Source of the DNA: Collinsella sp.
GTDB lineage: Bacteria; Actinomycetota; Coriobacteriia; Coriobacteriales; Coriobacteriaceae
Assembly (NCBI GenBank): GCA_018381235.1
Contig: JAGZSF010000003.1
Span: 1-64,000, forward strand
Direction: 5' to 3'
Length of the DNA stretch: 64,000 bases
Shown here one piece after another: positions 34,559-43,175 of this stretch. The notes beneath the pieces are model-generated. The model saw only the letters and a program-made list of their open reading frames with translations. It did not search any database and was not told the origin of the DNA. Positions within the stretch are counted from its first letter, which is position 1. Each line of letters begins with the position of its first letter. A program made the translations under genes and the position numbers.

Positions 34559-35146
34559 ATGAGTCCCATTCAAATCGCCCTGCTGCTGCTCGCCGTTGCC
34601 GGCGTGTGGGCCATCGCTGAGCTCGCGCTTACCCTGCGCAAGACCCGCAATGTTGTTGACTCGCTCGATAAGACCGTGAACGACCTCAACAACACCATCG
34701 CCGAGGCTCAGCCTGTGGTGGCAAAGCTCGATGGCGCTGTCGATGAGCTTACGCCGGCGCTTGCCCAGATGGAGCCGCTGCTTAAGTCGAGCAAGACGGC
34801 AGTTGATGCCCTTACCTCCAATCTCGTAGAGGTCGAAGCCGTGGTTCGCGACATTTCCGAGGTTACGGGCAGCATGGCCGAGGCCAGCAATGCTGTGTCG
34901 AGCGTGACCGACTCTGCCGCCGGTGCTGTGCAGAAGCTCTTCAATAAGGTGAAGGCTCCTGCAGCTGAAGCCGAGCGCAAGCTTTCCGCTGCCGCCGAAG
35001 AAGCCGAGCAGCCTACCGAGCGCGTCCTAATTGGCGAGGACGAGGCCGCCGCGGGCGACGATGATGGTCAGAAGTCTGTATCCAAGCCGGCTCAGTATTA
35101 CACCTATACGCCCGCCGAGACCTCTGAGGAGTCCTGCGATGAGTAG
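34559..35146 (+). CDS. DUF948-like membrane-anchored coiled-coil protein
   Basis: A 195-residue protein with one N-terminal membrane span (about 3-24), a coiled-coil region of regularly spaced heptads with many Val/Leu and Asp/Glu (about 30-120), then an Ala/Glu-rich and disordered acidic tail. This fits the DUF948 (YtxG) group often linked to general stress. It starts after GGGAGG and overlaps the anti-sigma gene by 8 nt, so it is probably part of the sigma operon. Confidence 0.7.
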   Translation: MSPIQIALLLLAVAGVWAIAELALTLRKTRNVVDSLDKTVNDLNNTIAEAQPVVAKLDGAVDELTPALAQMEPLLKSSKTAVDALTSNLVEVEAVVRDISEVTGSMAEASNAVSSVTDSAAGAVQKLFNKVKAPAAEAERKLSAAAEEAEQPTERVLIGEDEAAAGDDDGQKSVSKPAQYYTYTPAETSEESCDE

Positions 35147-35516
35147 CGAAGCAACCTGCCCTATCATGCTGACCGTTGCCGGTGACCCGCGTCTCGCTCG
35201 CCTTGTGCGCATGACGGCAGCCAACGTTGGTGCCCTGTGCTCTATGTCTGTCGATCGCATCGAGGACATCCGCATGGCTGCTGAGGAGGCTTTCATCTTT
35301 GGTTGCACCGCGGTCGACTGCGATGACATCACCATCAAATTCGATGTCGATGAGACCCACGTTGGCATGACTATTACCTTTGGCGACCAGGCTACGGTCG
35401 ATGAAGACGACCAGGCTGCGGTGTATGCCGAGCTCATCCTCGCGAGCGTGTGCGATTCCTACGAAAAGACCGCGGCGCCTCTGACGCTTTCCCTCGACCT
35501 CAAGGCGGATATCTAA
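35139..35516 (+). CDS. RsbW/SpoIIAB-like anti-sigma factor, degenerate ATP site
   Basis: The 125-residue protein aligns along its length with RsbW: SVDRIEDIRMAAEEA matches the N-box helix (YDEIEDLKIAVSEA in RsbW). The Asn of the N-box is replaced by Phe (EEAFIFGC against SEACTNAV) and the DxGxG box is absent (FGDQATVDEDD). It could bind the neighbouring sigma factor but is unlikely to bind ATP or act as a kinase. GGAG precedes the ATG; the stop lies 1 nt before the sigma-factor start. Confidence 0.75.
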   Translation: MSSEATCPIMLTVAGDPRLARLVRMTAANVGALCSMSVDRIEDIRMAAEEAFIFGCTAVDCDDITIKFDVDETHVGMTITFGDQATVDEDDQAAVYAELILASVCDSYEKTAAPLTLSLDLKADI

Positions 35517-35517
35517 T

Positions 35518-36309
35518 ATGACCGAACGTTCCCGGAGCGGTAAGACCGCTTGGGACAAGGAGAAAACCCGCGAGCTGTTTCGTCGCTACAAAGAGACCGG
35601 TGATCCGGACGCACGTGAGCAGCTCGTTATGTCCCATATGAACCTGGTAAGGTTTCTTGCCAACAAATTTAAGAACCGTGGCGAGCCGCTCGACGACCTG
35701 ATGCAGGTCGGATACCTGGGTTTGCTCAAAGCAATCGACCGCTTTGATCCCGAGCGCGGGCTCGAGTTCACCACGTTTGCCACGCCTACCATCCTGGGCG
35801 AGATCAAGCGTCACTTCCGCGACAAGGGCTGGAGCGTGCGTGTGCCGCGCCGTCTGCAGGAGCTTTCTGCCAAGGTTAACCAGGCTACCGACAAACTTAC
35901 CAACGAGTTGCAGCGCTCGCCTAAGGTTGAAGAAATCGCTGAGTACCTGGGCGTGACCGTCGACGAGGTGCTGGAGGCCATGGAATCGTCCTCGGCCTAT
36001 ACCTCGGTACCCATCGAGGCTCCTGGCGCGTCCGATTCCGATGATGCCCCCTCGATTCTCGACCGTTACGCCGACGATGATAACGAGCTCGATTTTACCG
36101 ATGACCGCCTGGTGATCGAGGAAGCCATCCGCGATTTCTCGCCGCGTGAGCGTGAGGTTATCGAGCTGCGCTTTGTGAAGGGCATGACCCAGATCGAGAT
36201 TGCCAAGAAGCTGGGAATCTCGCAGGTGCAGGTCTCGCGCCTGCTGCGCCGTACCCTTAAGAAGATTCAGGACAAGATCGATCCCGACGGAGTGATGGTT
36301 CGTTCATGA
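35518..36309 (+). CDS. SigB/SigF-type RNA polymerase sigma factor
   Basis: A 263-residue group 3 sigma factor. Region 2 is GYLGLLKAIDRFDPERGLEFTTFATPTILGEIKRHFRDKGW (about 62-102, shown in part), region 3 is RVPRRLQELSAKVNQATDKL, and region 4 has FSPREREVIELRF and the helix-turn-helix MTQIEIAKKLGISQVQVSRLLRR. This pattern is that of SigB/SigF stress and sporulation sigmas. Preceded directly by its putative anti-sigma gene and coupled (ATGA) to the AI-2E permease gene. Confidence 0.92.
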   Translation: MTERSRSGKTAWDKEKTRELFRRYKETGDPDAREQLVMSHMNLVRFLANKFKNRGEPLDDLMQVGYLGLLKAIDRFDPERGLEFTTFATPTILGEIKRHFRDKGWSVRVPRRLQELSAKVNQATDKLTNELQRSPKVEEIAEYLGVTVDEVLEAMESSSAYTSVPIEAPGASDSDDAPSILDRYADDDNELDFTDDRLVIEEAIRDFSPREREVIELRFVKGMTQIEIAKKLGISQVQVSRLLRRTLKKIQDKIDPDGVMVRS

Positions 36310-37718
36310 GTGAGCATCCCCAACAAACCGACCGCACGCTGCGCGATACCCGTATCCTGACGCTGCGCATTTGGGGCGTCGTCGGCTGCATTGTCATCGC
36401 CTCCGTCATCTTTAACCTTATGGGCATCCTGGCACCGGTTATCGAGTTTCTCGCTGTCGGCTCCATCATCGCCTTTGTGATGTCGCCGATCACTAACTGG
36501 CTCGAGCATCACGGCGTCAACCGTGGCATTGGTTCGCTCATCGCGCTGATCGTGGTTGTTGCCGTGCTCGTTGGTGTTGTCTGCATCTTGTCGCCTATTT
36601 TGCTCGGTCAGATCATGGAAGTCCTGAGCCGTCTGCCTGAGCAGCTTCGCGTTGCGGGCGGCGATCTCAACGAGTTGATCTCGCACGCCAAGACGCTCAA
36701 CAACACGCCGCTCAAGGAGTATCTGGACGACAATCTTTCTTCGCTCGTTACCGTGGCATCTAAGTATGTTTCTCAGATTGCCGCTGAGCTCGGTCGCGGT
36801 GTATTCCCGCTCATTACCAACACGGCCTCGCAACTGTTCGTCATCTTCTTGGGCTTGGTGCTTGCCTATTGGTTGGCCTGCGACTATCCCCGTATGCACC
36901 ATGAGGTCTGCACCATCATTGGTCAGGAAAAGGAGACCTCGTACCGCTTTATGGTCGCCATCCTTTCACGCTCGGTCGGCGGTTATATGCGTGGCATGGT
37001 CGTGACGTCCATCTGCGGGGGCATCCTCGCTTTTATCGGCTTTACGCTCATTGGCCATCCATACGCAGCGCTCATGGCCATCTTTACCGGCATTATGCAC
37101 TTGGTCCCGGTTGTCGGTCCCTGGGTGAGCGCGGCGATCGCCACGGTGCTCGGCTTTATGTTCAGCCCTATGCTGGCATTGTGGACGCTTGTCGTGACCA
37201 TGGTCGCTCAAAACGTCACCGACAACGTCATTTCGCCTAAGGTCATGCAGAGCTCGGTCCAGGTACATCCCGTCATGAGCCTGACGGCGCTCGTTATCGG
37301 TTCGGCGCTTATGGGCGCCATCGGCATGGTGGTCGCCATTCCGCTGTGCGCGGCTCTGAAGGGTATCTTCGTGTACTACTTCGAGAACGAGACAGGCCGT
37401 CAGCTCGTGGCATACGACGGTGCCGTGTTTAAGGGCACGCCGTATCGCGATACCGAGGGCAACCCGGTCGCCGCTTATGACGCGCTTGGAGACGATACAT
37501 TCATTTACGAGTCCGAGCTCATCGGCAACGAGACTGCGCCCGAGGCCAAGGCCATGCCCAAGCCCGATCTCGATAATCCCTGGATCAAGCTCTCTGGTCT
37601 GCAGCCCGATGCGACGGGCTTCTTCAAGAACCCCTTCGCTAAGGATGACGATTCCAACACGGATGACGACACCAAAACCGGCATCGACGGCTCCATGGAC
37701 GATTCGGATTCCAAATAG
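36306..37718 (+). CDS. AI-2E family transporter
   Basis: A 470-residue membrane protein with about eight spans and the family motifs VGGYMRGMVVTSICGGILAF, GIMHLVPVVGPW and QNVTDNVISPKVMQ. Family members include autoinducer-2 exporters and Na+/H+ antiporters, so the substrate is open. A hydrophilic acidic C-terminal tail of about 100 residues (ending TDDDTKTGIDGSMDDSDSK) is unusual. It is the last gene of the sigma operon, overlapping the sigma gene by 4 nt. Confidence 0.85.
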   Translation: MSEHPQQTDRTLRDTRILTLRIWGVVGCIVIASVIFNLMGILAPVIEFLAVGSIIAFVMSPITNWLEHHGVNRGIGSLIALIVVVAVLVGVVCILSPILLGQIMEVLSRLPEQLRVAGGDLNELISHAKTLNNTPLKEYLDDNLSSLVTVASKYVSQIAAELGRGVFPLITNTASQLFVIFLGLVLAYWLACDYPRMHHEVCTIIGQEKETSYRFMVAILSRSVGGYMRGMVVTSICGGILAFIGFTLIGHPYAALMAIFTGIMHLVPVVGPWVSAAIATVLGFMFSPMLALWTLVVTMVAQNVTDNVISPKVMQSSVQVHPVMSLTALVIGSALMGAIGMVVAIPLCAALKGIFVYYFENETGRQLVAYDGAVFKGTPYRDTEGNPVAAYDALGDDTFIYESELIGNETAPEAKAMPKPDLDNPWIKLSGLQPDATGFFKNPFAKDDDSNTDDDTKTGIDGSMDDSDSK

Positions 37719-37724
37719 GCACCG

Positions 37725-37964
37725 CTAGCGTTTCTTGAAGTTGTAAATGACAAGAAACGCGAGCAAAGCGATTGATAAGGGGCCGGCTACATAGAAAAAG
37801 AGAACGTCAATTGCGCGTAGAGTGTAATAGGCTTTATCGCCGGACATTACTGCATACAATACGTAGCCAAATGCTGGTTGGTTTGCGTACCAGCAGGAGA
37901 AAGCCAAAAGCGCTAAAAGTGCTACAACCAGAAGTGCATTCAGGACAAATCGTTTGCTTTTCAT
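37725..37964 (-). CDS. Small two-span membrane protein, unknown
   Basis: A 79-residue protein: basic N-terminus MKSKRF, a span at about 7-25, a short loop with GYVLYAVMSGDKAYYTL, a second span at about 48-72, and a basic end NFKKR. A good ribosome site (GGAAGGAG) stands before the ATG at 37964. It is AT-richer than its neighbours and opposes them, so it may be a recent or poorly conserved gene. No family recognised. Confidence 0.6.
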   Translation of the reverse strand: MKSKRFVLNALLVVALLALLAFSCWYANQPAFGYVLYAVMSGDKAYYTLRAIDVLFFYVAGPLSIALLAFLVIYNFKKR

Positions 37965-38055
37965 CGATCGCTCCTTCCGGGTGAATCTTATATGCAATTC
38001 TATAGTAGCTTTTTCAATGCATCGCATACTCCTAAATAACGTGCACTTTCGCTGT

Positions 38056-38087
38056 AGGGTCGGCTTTATGTCGGCCCTCTTTTTTGC
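38056..38087 (+). terminator. Terminator upstream of alaS
   Basis: AGGGTCGGC and GTCGGCCCT form a 9-bp stem (two G-T pairs) with a TTTAT loop and CTTTTTT. It lies before the alaS promoter and may stop read-through from the sigma operon or end a short unannotated RNA. Confidence 0.65.
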
Positions 38088-38111
38088 ACTTGCGCGGCGG
38101 GATGGTAATAT
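38084..38111 (+). promoter_or_regulatory. alaS promoter
   Basis: TTGCAC (38084-38089), 16-bp spacer, TAATAT (38106-38111). The -35 overlaps the T-run of the preceding terminator. The leader to alaS is about 40 nt and shows no T-box. Confidence 0.6.
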
Positions 38112-38157
38112 CGTTACGTTTGAACTGTTTCGATGTGAAACCGAGGAGATTCCCTCT

Positions 38158-40815
38158 ATGAGTGCTGACTACCCGTCAATGACTACGGCCGAGATCCGCT
38201 CCAAGTTCCTCAACTTCTTTGAGGAGCGCGGTCTTAAGCTCTATCCTTCTTCGTCCCTTGTTCCCGACGACCCCTCGCTGCTGCTTGCCAACGCCGGCAT
38301 GAACCAGTTTAAGGAGTACTACCAGGGCAAGAAGACCATGAAGGAGATCGGCGCGATCTCCTGCCAGAAGTGTGTCCGCACCAACGACATCGACTGCATC
38401 GGCGAGGACGGCCGTCACCTGTCGTTCTTCGAGATGCTCGGTGACTTCTCCTTTGGCGGCGTCTCCAAGCAGCAGGCTTGCGCTTGGGCCTTCGAGCTCA
38501 TCACCAAGGAGTTCAAGCTGCCGCTCGATCGCCTGTACTTTACCGTCTTTACCGAGGACGACGAGACCCACGACGTGTGGCGTTCTCTGGGCGTTGCCGA
38601 GGACCACATCTCCCGCCTGGGCGAGGACGACAACTTCTGGGCTGCCGGCCCCACCGGCCCCTGCGGTCCGTGCTCCGAGATCTACTTTGACATGGGCGAG
38701 GAGGTCGGTTGCGGCAGCCCCGACTGCAAGCCCGGCTGCGACTGCGACCGCTTCCTTGAGTTCTGGAACCTCGTGTTTACCCAGTACGACCGCCAGGAGG
38801 ACGGCTCCATGCCGGAGCTGCCGCACCGCAACCTCGATACGGGCATGGGCCTGGAGCGCATGGCCGCCATCATGCAGCACAAGACCGCCAACTACGACGG
38901 CGATTTGATGCAGCACCTCATCAAGCTGGGCGAGGAGATCAGCGGCAAGACCTATGACGCCGACGATTACTCCGGCGCCAGCCGCTCGCTGCGCATCATC
39001 GCCGATCACTCCCGTGCCGTCGACTTTATGATCTCGGACGGCATCCTGCCCGGTAACGAGGGCCGCGAGTACGTCCTTCGCCGCCTGCTCCGCCGCGCCG
39101 TGTTCCACGGTCGCCTGCTGGGCATCGAGGGCGCCTTCCTGACCAAGTTCATCGACGAGGTCAACGCTCAGATGGGCGAGGCCTATCCCGAGCTGCTCAA
39201 GAACGTCGCACTCGTCAAGGGTATCGTCGCCTCTGAGGAGGAGCGCTTCTCCACGACGCTCGACAACGGCCGCGTCTACCTGGACGATGCCCTGGCAGCG
39301 CTTGCCGATGGAGCCGTGCTCCCGGGTGATGTCGCCTTTAAGCTGCACGACACCTTTGGTTTCCCCATCGACCTGACCGTCGAGATTGCCGGCACCGCCG
39401 GCCACGACGTCGACATGGACGGCTTTACCGCTTGCATGGAGGACCAGAAGGCCCGTGCTCGCGCCAATGCTAAGGGCGACGCCTGGGGCAGCTTCAACGA
39501 TGTGTGGGTCGAGCTTTCGGACAAGGTCGCTGCGACCGAGTTCGACGGCTACGACAACGACGTCATTGAGGGCGCCAAGGTTGTGGCCATCGTGCGCAAC
39601 GGCGAGTCCGTCGAGTCCGCTGCGGCGGGCGAGGATGTTGAGGTTGTGCTCGACCGCACCCCGTTCTATGCCGAGATGGGCGGCCAGCAGGGCGATGCCG
39701 GCGAGCTTTCCGCCGAGGGCGTTTCGCTGACCGTTTCCGATACCAAGAACCACAACGGCCTGTATGCCCACGTTGCGCACGTCGCCGAGGGCACGCTGAC
39801 CGTCGGTGCTACCGTGACCGCCGCGCTCGACGCCGAGCGCCGTGGCTTCCTGCGCCGCAACCACACCGCCACCCACCTGCTTGACGCCGCGCTTAAGCAC
39901 GTCCTGGGCGAGTATGTCTCTCAGGCCGGCTCGCTGGTGACGCCCGAGCACCTGCGCTTTGACTTCACGCACTTTGAGGCCCTGTCCTCCGAGCAGCTCA
40001 AGGCTGTTGAGGACCTGGTCAACCAGCAGATTTTTGCATCTAAGCCGGTCGTGACCCGCGTCATGGGCATCGACGAGGCCAAGGCCGCCGGCGCCGTCGC
40101 CCTGTTTGGCGAGAAGTATGGCGACGTCGTCCGCGTCGTTTCCGTGGGCGCCGAGGACCAGCCGTTCTCCCGCGAGCTCTGCGGTGGTACGCATGCTGCC
40201 AACACTGCCGAGATCGGCCTATTCAAGATTATCTCCGAGTCCTCCACGGGCTCGAACGTCCGCCGTATCGAGGCCGTTACCTCTAAGGGCGCCCTCGACT
40301 ACATGGCCGACCGCCTGGCACTCGTTGACGCCGCTGCCGCTGCGCTCAAGTGCCGCGTTGACGAGGTTCCCGCTCGTGTGGAGAACCTGCAGGCCGAGCT
40401 GCGCGAGACGTCTAACAAGCTCAAGAAGGCGCTGACCGGTGGCTCCTCCGACGCTATCTCCAGCGCCATCGAGGGTGCCGTCGAGCTCGACGGCTATAAG
40501 CTCGTCGTCGCTGAGCTCCAGGGCCTTGAGGCTGCTGACCTGCGCAACGTCTGGGATACCGTGCACCAGAAGGTCGCCGGCCCTGTCGCCTGCGTCGTTG
40601 CCAGCGTGACCGAGAAGGGCACGCCTGCGTTGCTCGCCGCCGGTTCCGACGACGCCGTGAAGGCCGGTTTCCACGCCGGCAACGTGATTAAGCAGATTGC
40701 GGGCCTGGTCGACGGTCGCGGTGGCGGCCGTCCCAACATGGCCCAGGCCGGTGGTAAGAATGCTGCCGGTATCGCCGATGCCCTCGCGGCCGCCAAGACC
40801 GCGCTCGGCGCCTAA
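38158..40815 (+). CDS. alaS: Alanine--tRNA ligase
   Basis: AlaRS, 885 residues. The class II catalytic core carries FFEERGLKLYPSSSLVP, NAGMNQFKEYY and SCQKCVRTNDID. The editing domain has HTATHLL (about 568) and CGGTHAAN (about 675), giving the zinc site, and the C-terminal domain ends GGRPNMAQAGGKNA, as usual. The ATG at 38158 follows GAGGAG. ruvX follows 9 nt later, a common actinobacterial and Firmicutes order. Confidence 0.97.
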   Translation: MSADYPSMTTAEIRSKFLNFFEERGLKLYPSSSLVPDDPSLLLANAGMNQFKEYYQGKKTMKEIGAISCQKCVRTNDIDCIGEDGRHLSFFEMLGDFSFGGVSKQQACAWAFELITKEFKLPLDRLYFTVFTEDDETHDVWRSLGVAEDHISRLGEDDNFWAAGPTGPCGPCSEIYFDMGEEVGCGSPDCKPGCDCDRFLEFWNLVFTQYDRQEDGSMPELPHRNLDTGMGLERMAAIMQHKTANYDGDLMQHLIKLGEEISGKTYDADDYSGASRSLRIIADHSRAVDFMISDGILPGNEGREYVLRRLLRRAVFHGRLLGIEGAFLTKFIDEVNAQMGEAYPELLKNVALVKGIVASEEERFSTTLDNGRVYLDDALAALADGAVLPGDVAFKLHDTFGFPIDLTVEIAGTAGHDVDMDGFTACMEDQKARARANAKGDAWGSFNDVWVELSDKVAATEFDGYDNDVIEGAKVVAIVRNGESVESAAAGEDVEVVLDRTPFYAEMGGQQGDAGELSAEGVSLTVSDTKNHNGLYAHVAHVAEGTLTVGATVTAALDAERRGFLRRNHTATHLLDAALKHVLGEYVSQAGSLVTPEHLRFDFTHFEALSSEQLKAVEDLVNQQIFASKPVVTRVMGIDEAKAAGAVALFGEKYGDVVRVVSVGAEDQPFSRELCGGTHAANTAEIGLFKIISESSTGSNVRRIEAVTSKGALDYMADRLALVDAAAAALKCRVDEVPARVENLQAELRETSNKLKKALTGGSSDAISSAIEGAVELDGYKLVVAELQGLEAADLRNVWDTVHQKVAGPVACVVASVTEKGTPALLAAGSDDAVKAGFHAGNVIKQIAGLVDGRGGGRPNMAQAGGKNAAGIADALAAAKTALGA

Positions 40816-40824
40816 GTAGTCGCT

Positions 40825-41253
40825 GTGGTCGCGCTCGCGCTGGACATAGGGGAGACCAGGATCGGCATCGCCGTCTCGAGCCGTGATGGCAAGATGGCGA
40901 TGCCCGTCAAGGTGCTCCCGGCCGCCGAGGTCACTGGTATGGCCAAGACGTTCCGTTACCTGGTCGAGGACTATGAGCCCGACATCTTGGTAAGCGGGCG
41001 TCCCCTGACCATGGCCGGCGAGCCTGGCCCCCAGGCCGAGCGCGTTGCCGCCATAGCGCAAAAGATCGCCGACGAGCTCGATCTTCCGCTGGAGTTTGAG
41101 GACGAGCGCCTGTCCTCGCAAGAGGCCAAGCGTATCCTGCGCGAGCAGGGACTCAACGAAAAGCAGATGAGGGGCAAGATCGACATGATCGCCGCCAGCC
41201 TGTTCTTGCAGACGTGGCTCGATCGCAAAAACGAGGAGGTTTTGCATGTCTAG
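40825..41253 (+). CDS. ruvX: RuvX/YqgF, putative pre-16S rRNA nuclease
   Basis: A 142-residue RNase H-like protein (YqgF) that trims the 5' end of pre-16S rRNA in E. coli and was earlier called a Holliday junction resolvase. Family motifs: ALDIGETRIGIAVS (Asp at about 6), VSGRPLTMAGEPGPQAERV, and DERLSSQEAKR. It starts at GTG 40825 without a strong ribosome site, consistent with coupling to alaS. Overlaps mltG by 8 nt. Confidence 0.92.
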   Translation: MVALALDIGETRIGIAVSSRDGKMAMPVKVLPAAEVTGMAKTFRYLVEDYEPDILVSGRPLTMAGEPGPQAERVAAIAQKIADELDLPLEFEDERLSSQEAKRILREQGLNEKQMRGKIDMIAASLFLQTWLDRKNEEVLHV

Positions 41254-42667
41254 CGCTTTCGATCCGCGCCAGCCGAATCGTACACGACAGTCTGCGCCAC
41301 GCCCTGTATCGTCCGGTCAGCGTCCGATGCAACCGACTCAGCGCGCGGCCCAACCCGCCGCGCGTTCGGCGCAGCCCTCTTCTTGCCCCACTCAGCCCAC
41401 TCAGCGCCCAGGCCAGCAGCCTGTTCGTCGTCCTGCTCAGCAGTCTGCTGCCCATACAGCCCAGCCCGCGGGCGGTTCCCGCTTTAAGCAGCAGGCTCCT
41501 GCCCAGCGCACGCAGGGACAGGCACCGCAATCACGCTCCCACGCACATCATGCTCATGGCTCGCACGGCGTTGCTCCGGCCACGCGCTCGAGCTATAACA
41601 CGCGCGCTCGCCGTGGTGCCCAAAAGAAAAGCTCCCCGGTGCCTATGATTATCGGTGGCGTCGTCGCCGTGCTTGCGCTTGTCGCGATCGTTTTCTTTGT
41701 CGTGCCAGCTGTCAAGGGCTTTTTTGCTGGTGAGGATGCGAAAGTCACTGCTGGCCAGCAGGTTACTATCACTATTCCCGATGGTGCCTCGGGTGACAGC
41801 ATCGCTTCGATTCTCTCCGAGAACCATATCGTCGAAAATCCCAAGGATTATTACGCGGCGGTCAAAAAGCTCAACGCCGACATGTCGCTCAAGCCCGGCA
41901 CCTACTCGTTCACCACGCTCATGGACGCGACCAAGGTCGTTCAGCAGCTCATGGAGGGCCCCAATGCGGGCTCCGATGCACTGACTATCCCAGAGGGCCT
42001 GACGGTTGACCAGGTCGCCGATCGCGTGGCCAAGGCATACGACAGTATCTCCAAGGAAGACTTCCTCAATCAGGCAAAGGCCTCCAACTATGTGAAGGAC
42101 TATAGCTTCCTTGAGGGCGCTGCAAACGATTCGCTCGAGGGTTTCCTGTTCCCCAAGACCTATTCGTTGGGTAAGAAACCGAGCGCCGATGATGTGATTC
42201 GCGCCATGCTCGATCAATTCAACACCGAGTACAAGTCGCTCGATTTTGCCGGCTGCGAGGCCAAGATCAAGGAGCGCTATGGCGTGGATATGTCCGATTA
42301 CGACATCGTTAACCTTGCCTCCATCGTCGAGCGCGAGGGCCTCAACGCCGACCAGCGCGCGCATGTGGCATCGGTTTTCTATAACCGTCTGGCAGGCAAG
42401 CTCGATGGCCTGCGCTACCTCAACAGCGACGCGACCATGATGTACGTCACCGGTGGCGAGGTTACCGCCGACGACCTGCAGAGTGATAACCCCTATAACA
42501 CCTATAAGCACGAGGGCCTGCCGCCCACGCCCATCTGCTCTCCGTCACTCGAGGCGCTCAAGGCCACCCTTGAGCCGACCGACTCCGACGACCTGTATTT
42601 CTACATTACGCAGGACGAGGAGTATTTCTCGAAGACCTACGAAGAGCATCAACAGTCTTGGAATTGA
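41246..42667 (+). CDS. mltG: Endolytic murein transglycosylase MltG
   Basis: MltG cuts nascent peptidoglycan strands. The 473-residue protein has an unusual N-terminal cytoplasmic region of about 130 residues, rich in Gln, Pro, Arg and Ser (QPAARSAQPSS and similar), then a membrane span (about 133-155), a LysM-like segment and the YceG domain with the catalytic Glu in LASIVEREG and the motif YNTYKHEGLPPTPI. ruvX-mltG-yqeG-aroK is a common neighbourhood. Confidence 0.93.
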   Translation: MSSAFDPRQPNRTRQSAPRPVSSGQRPMQPTQRAAQPAARSAQPSSCPTQPTQRPGQQPVRRPAQQSAAHTAQPAGGSRFKQQAPAQRTQGQAPQSRSHAHHAHGSHGVAPATRSSYNTRARRGAQKKSSPVPMIIGGVVAVLALVAIVFFVVPAVKGFFAGEDAKVTAGQQVTITIPDGASGDSIASILSENHIVENPKDYYAAVKKLNADMSLKPGTYSFTTLMDATKVVQQLMEGPNAGSDALTIPEGLTVDQVADRVAKAYDSISKEDFLNQAKASNYVKDYSFLEGAANDSLEGFLFPKTYSLGKKPSADDVIRAMLDQFNTEYKSLDFAGCEAKIKERYGVDMSDYDIVNLASIVEREGLNADQRAHVASVFYNRLAGKLDGLRYLNSDATMMYVTGGEVTADDLQSDNPYNTYKHEGLPPTPICSPSLEALKATLEPTDSDDLYFYITQDEEYFSKTYEEHQQSWN

Positions 42668-42669
42668 TC

Positions 42670-43167
42670 ATGAGGATTTTTAGCCCCAAACGATATGTTG
42701 CCTCGGTCGATCGCATCGACCTCGATACCCTCTGGGCCGACGGCAAGCGCGCCATTCTGCTCGACCGCGACAACACCCTGGTGCCGCGTGATACCGAGCA
42801 GGTTCCCGCTGCGGTCTCCGCCTGGCTCGAGGCCGCCCATGCCAAGGGCTTTAAGCTGTGCATGGTGTCCAACAACTGGCATCGCGACCAGGTCATGGCT
42901 TCGGCTCGTGAGTTGGGGCTCGAGGCCATTAGCCACGCCATGAAGCCGGCGCCATTTGCCCTCAAAGCGGGCCTTAAGCGTCTGGGCGCCACGGCCGACG
43001 AGGCCGTGCTGATCGGTGACCAGCTGTACACCGACGTATGGAGCGGAAACTTTGCCGGCGTTGACACTATTCTGGTCAAGCCGCAGGCAACCCAGGACCT
43101 GTGGTATACGCAGATCTTCCGTATCTTTGAGCGCCGGGCCCTGCGCGACCTTCCCTGCGAGGAATAG
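42670..43167 (+). CDS. YqeG family HAD phosphatase
   Basis: A HAD-superfamily IIIA phosphatase of 165 residues. The nucleophile motif is LLDRDNTLVP (DxDxT form), motif II is VSNNW, and motif III/IV is GDQLYTDVWSGNFAG. The substrate in bacteria is not firmly known. The ATG at 42670 is preferred over TTG 42658, which overlaps the mltG end. Confidence 0.87.
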   Translation: MRIFSPKRYVASVDRIDLDTLWADGKRAILLDRDNTLVPRDTEQVPAAVSAWLEAAHAKGFKLCMVSNNWHRDQVMASARELGLEAISHAMKPAPFALKAGLKRLGATADEAVLIGDQLYTDVWSGNFAGVDTILVKPQATQDLWYTQIFRIFERRALRDLPCEE

Positions 43168-43175
43168 GTTTCGTC

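Noticed and set aside
34464..34560. Terminator and promoter before the DUF948 gene
   Set aside because: GGTCCCC-TTT-GGGGTACC is short and TTGGCA/TACCAT have a 19-bp spacer; too weak to call separately.
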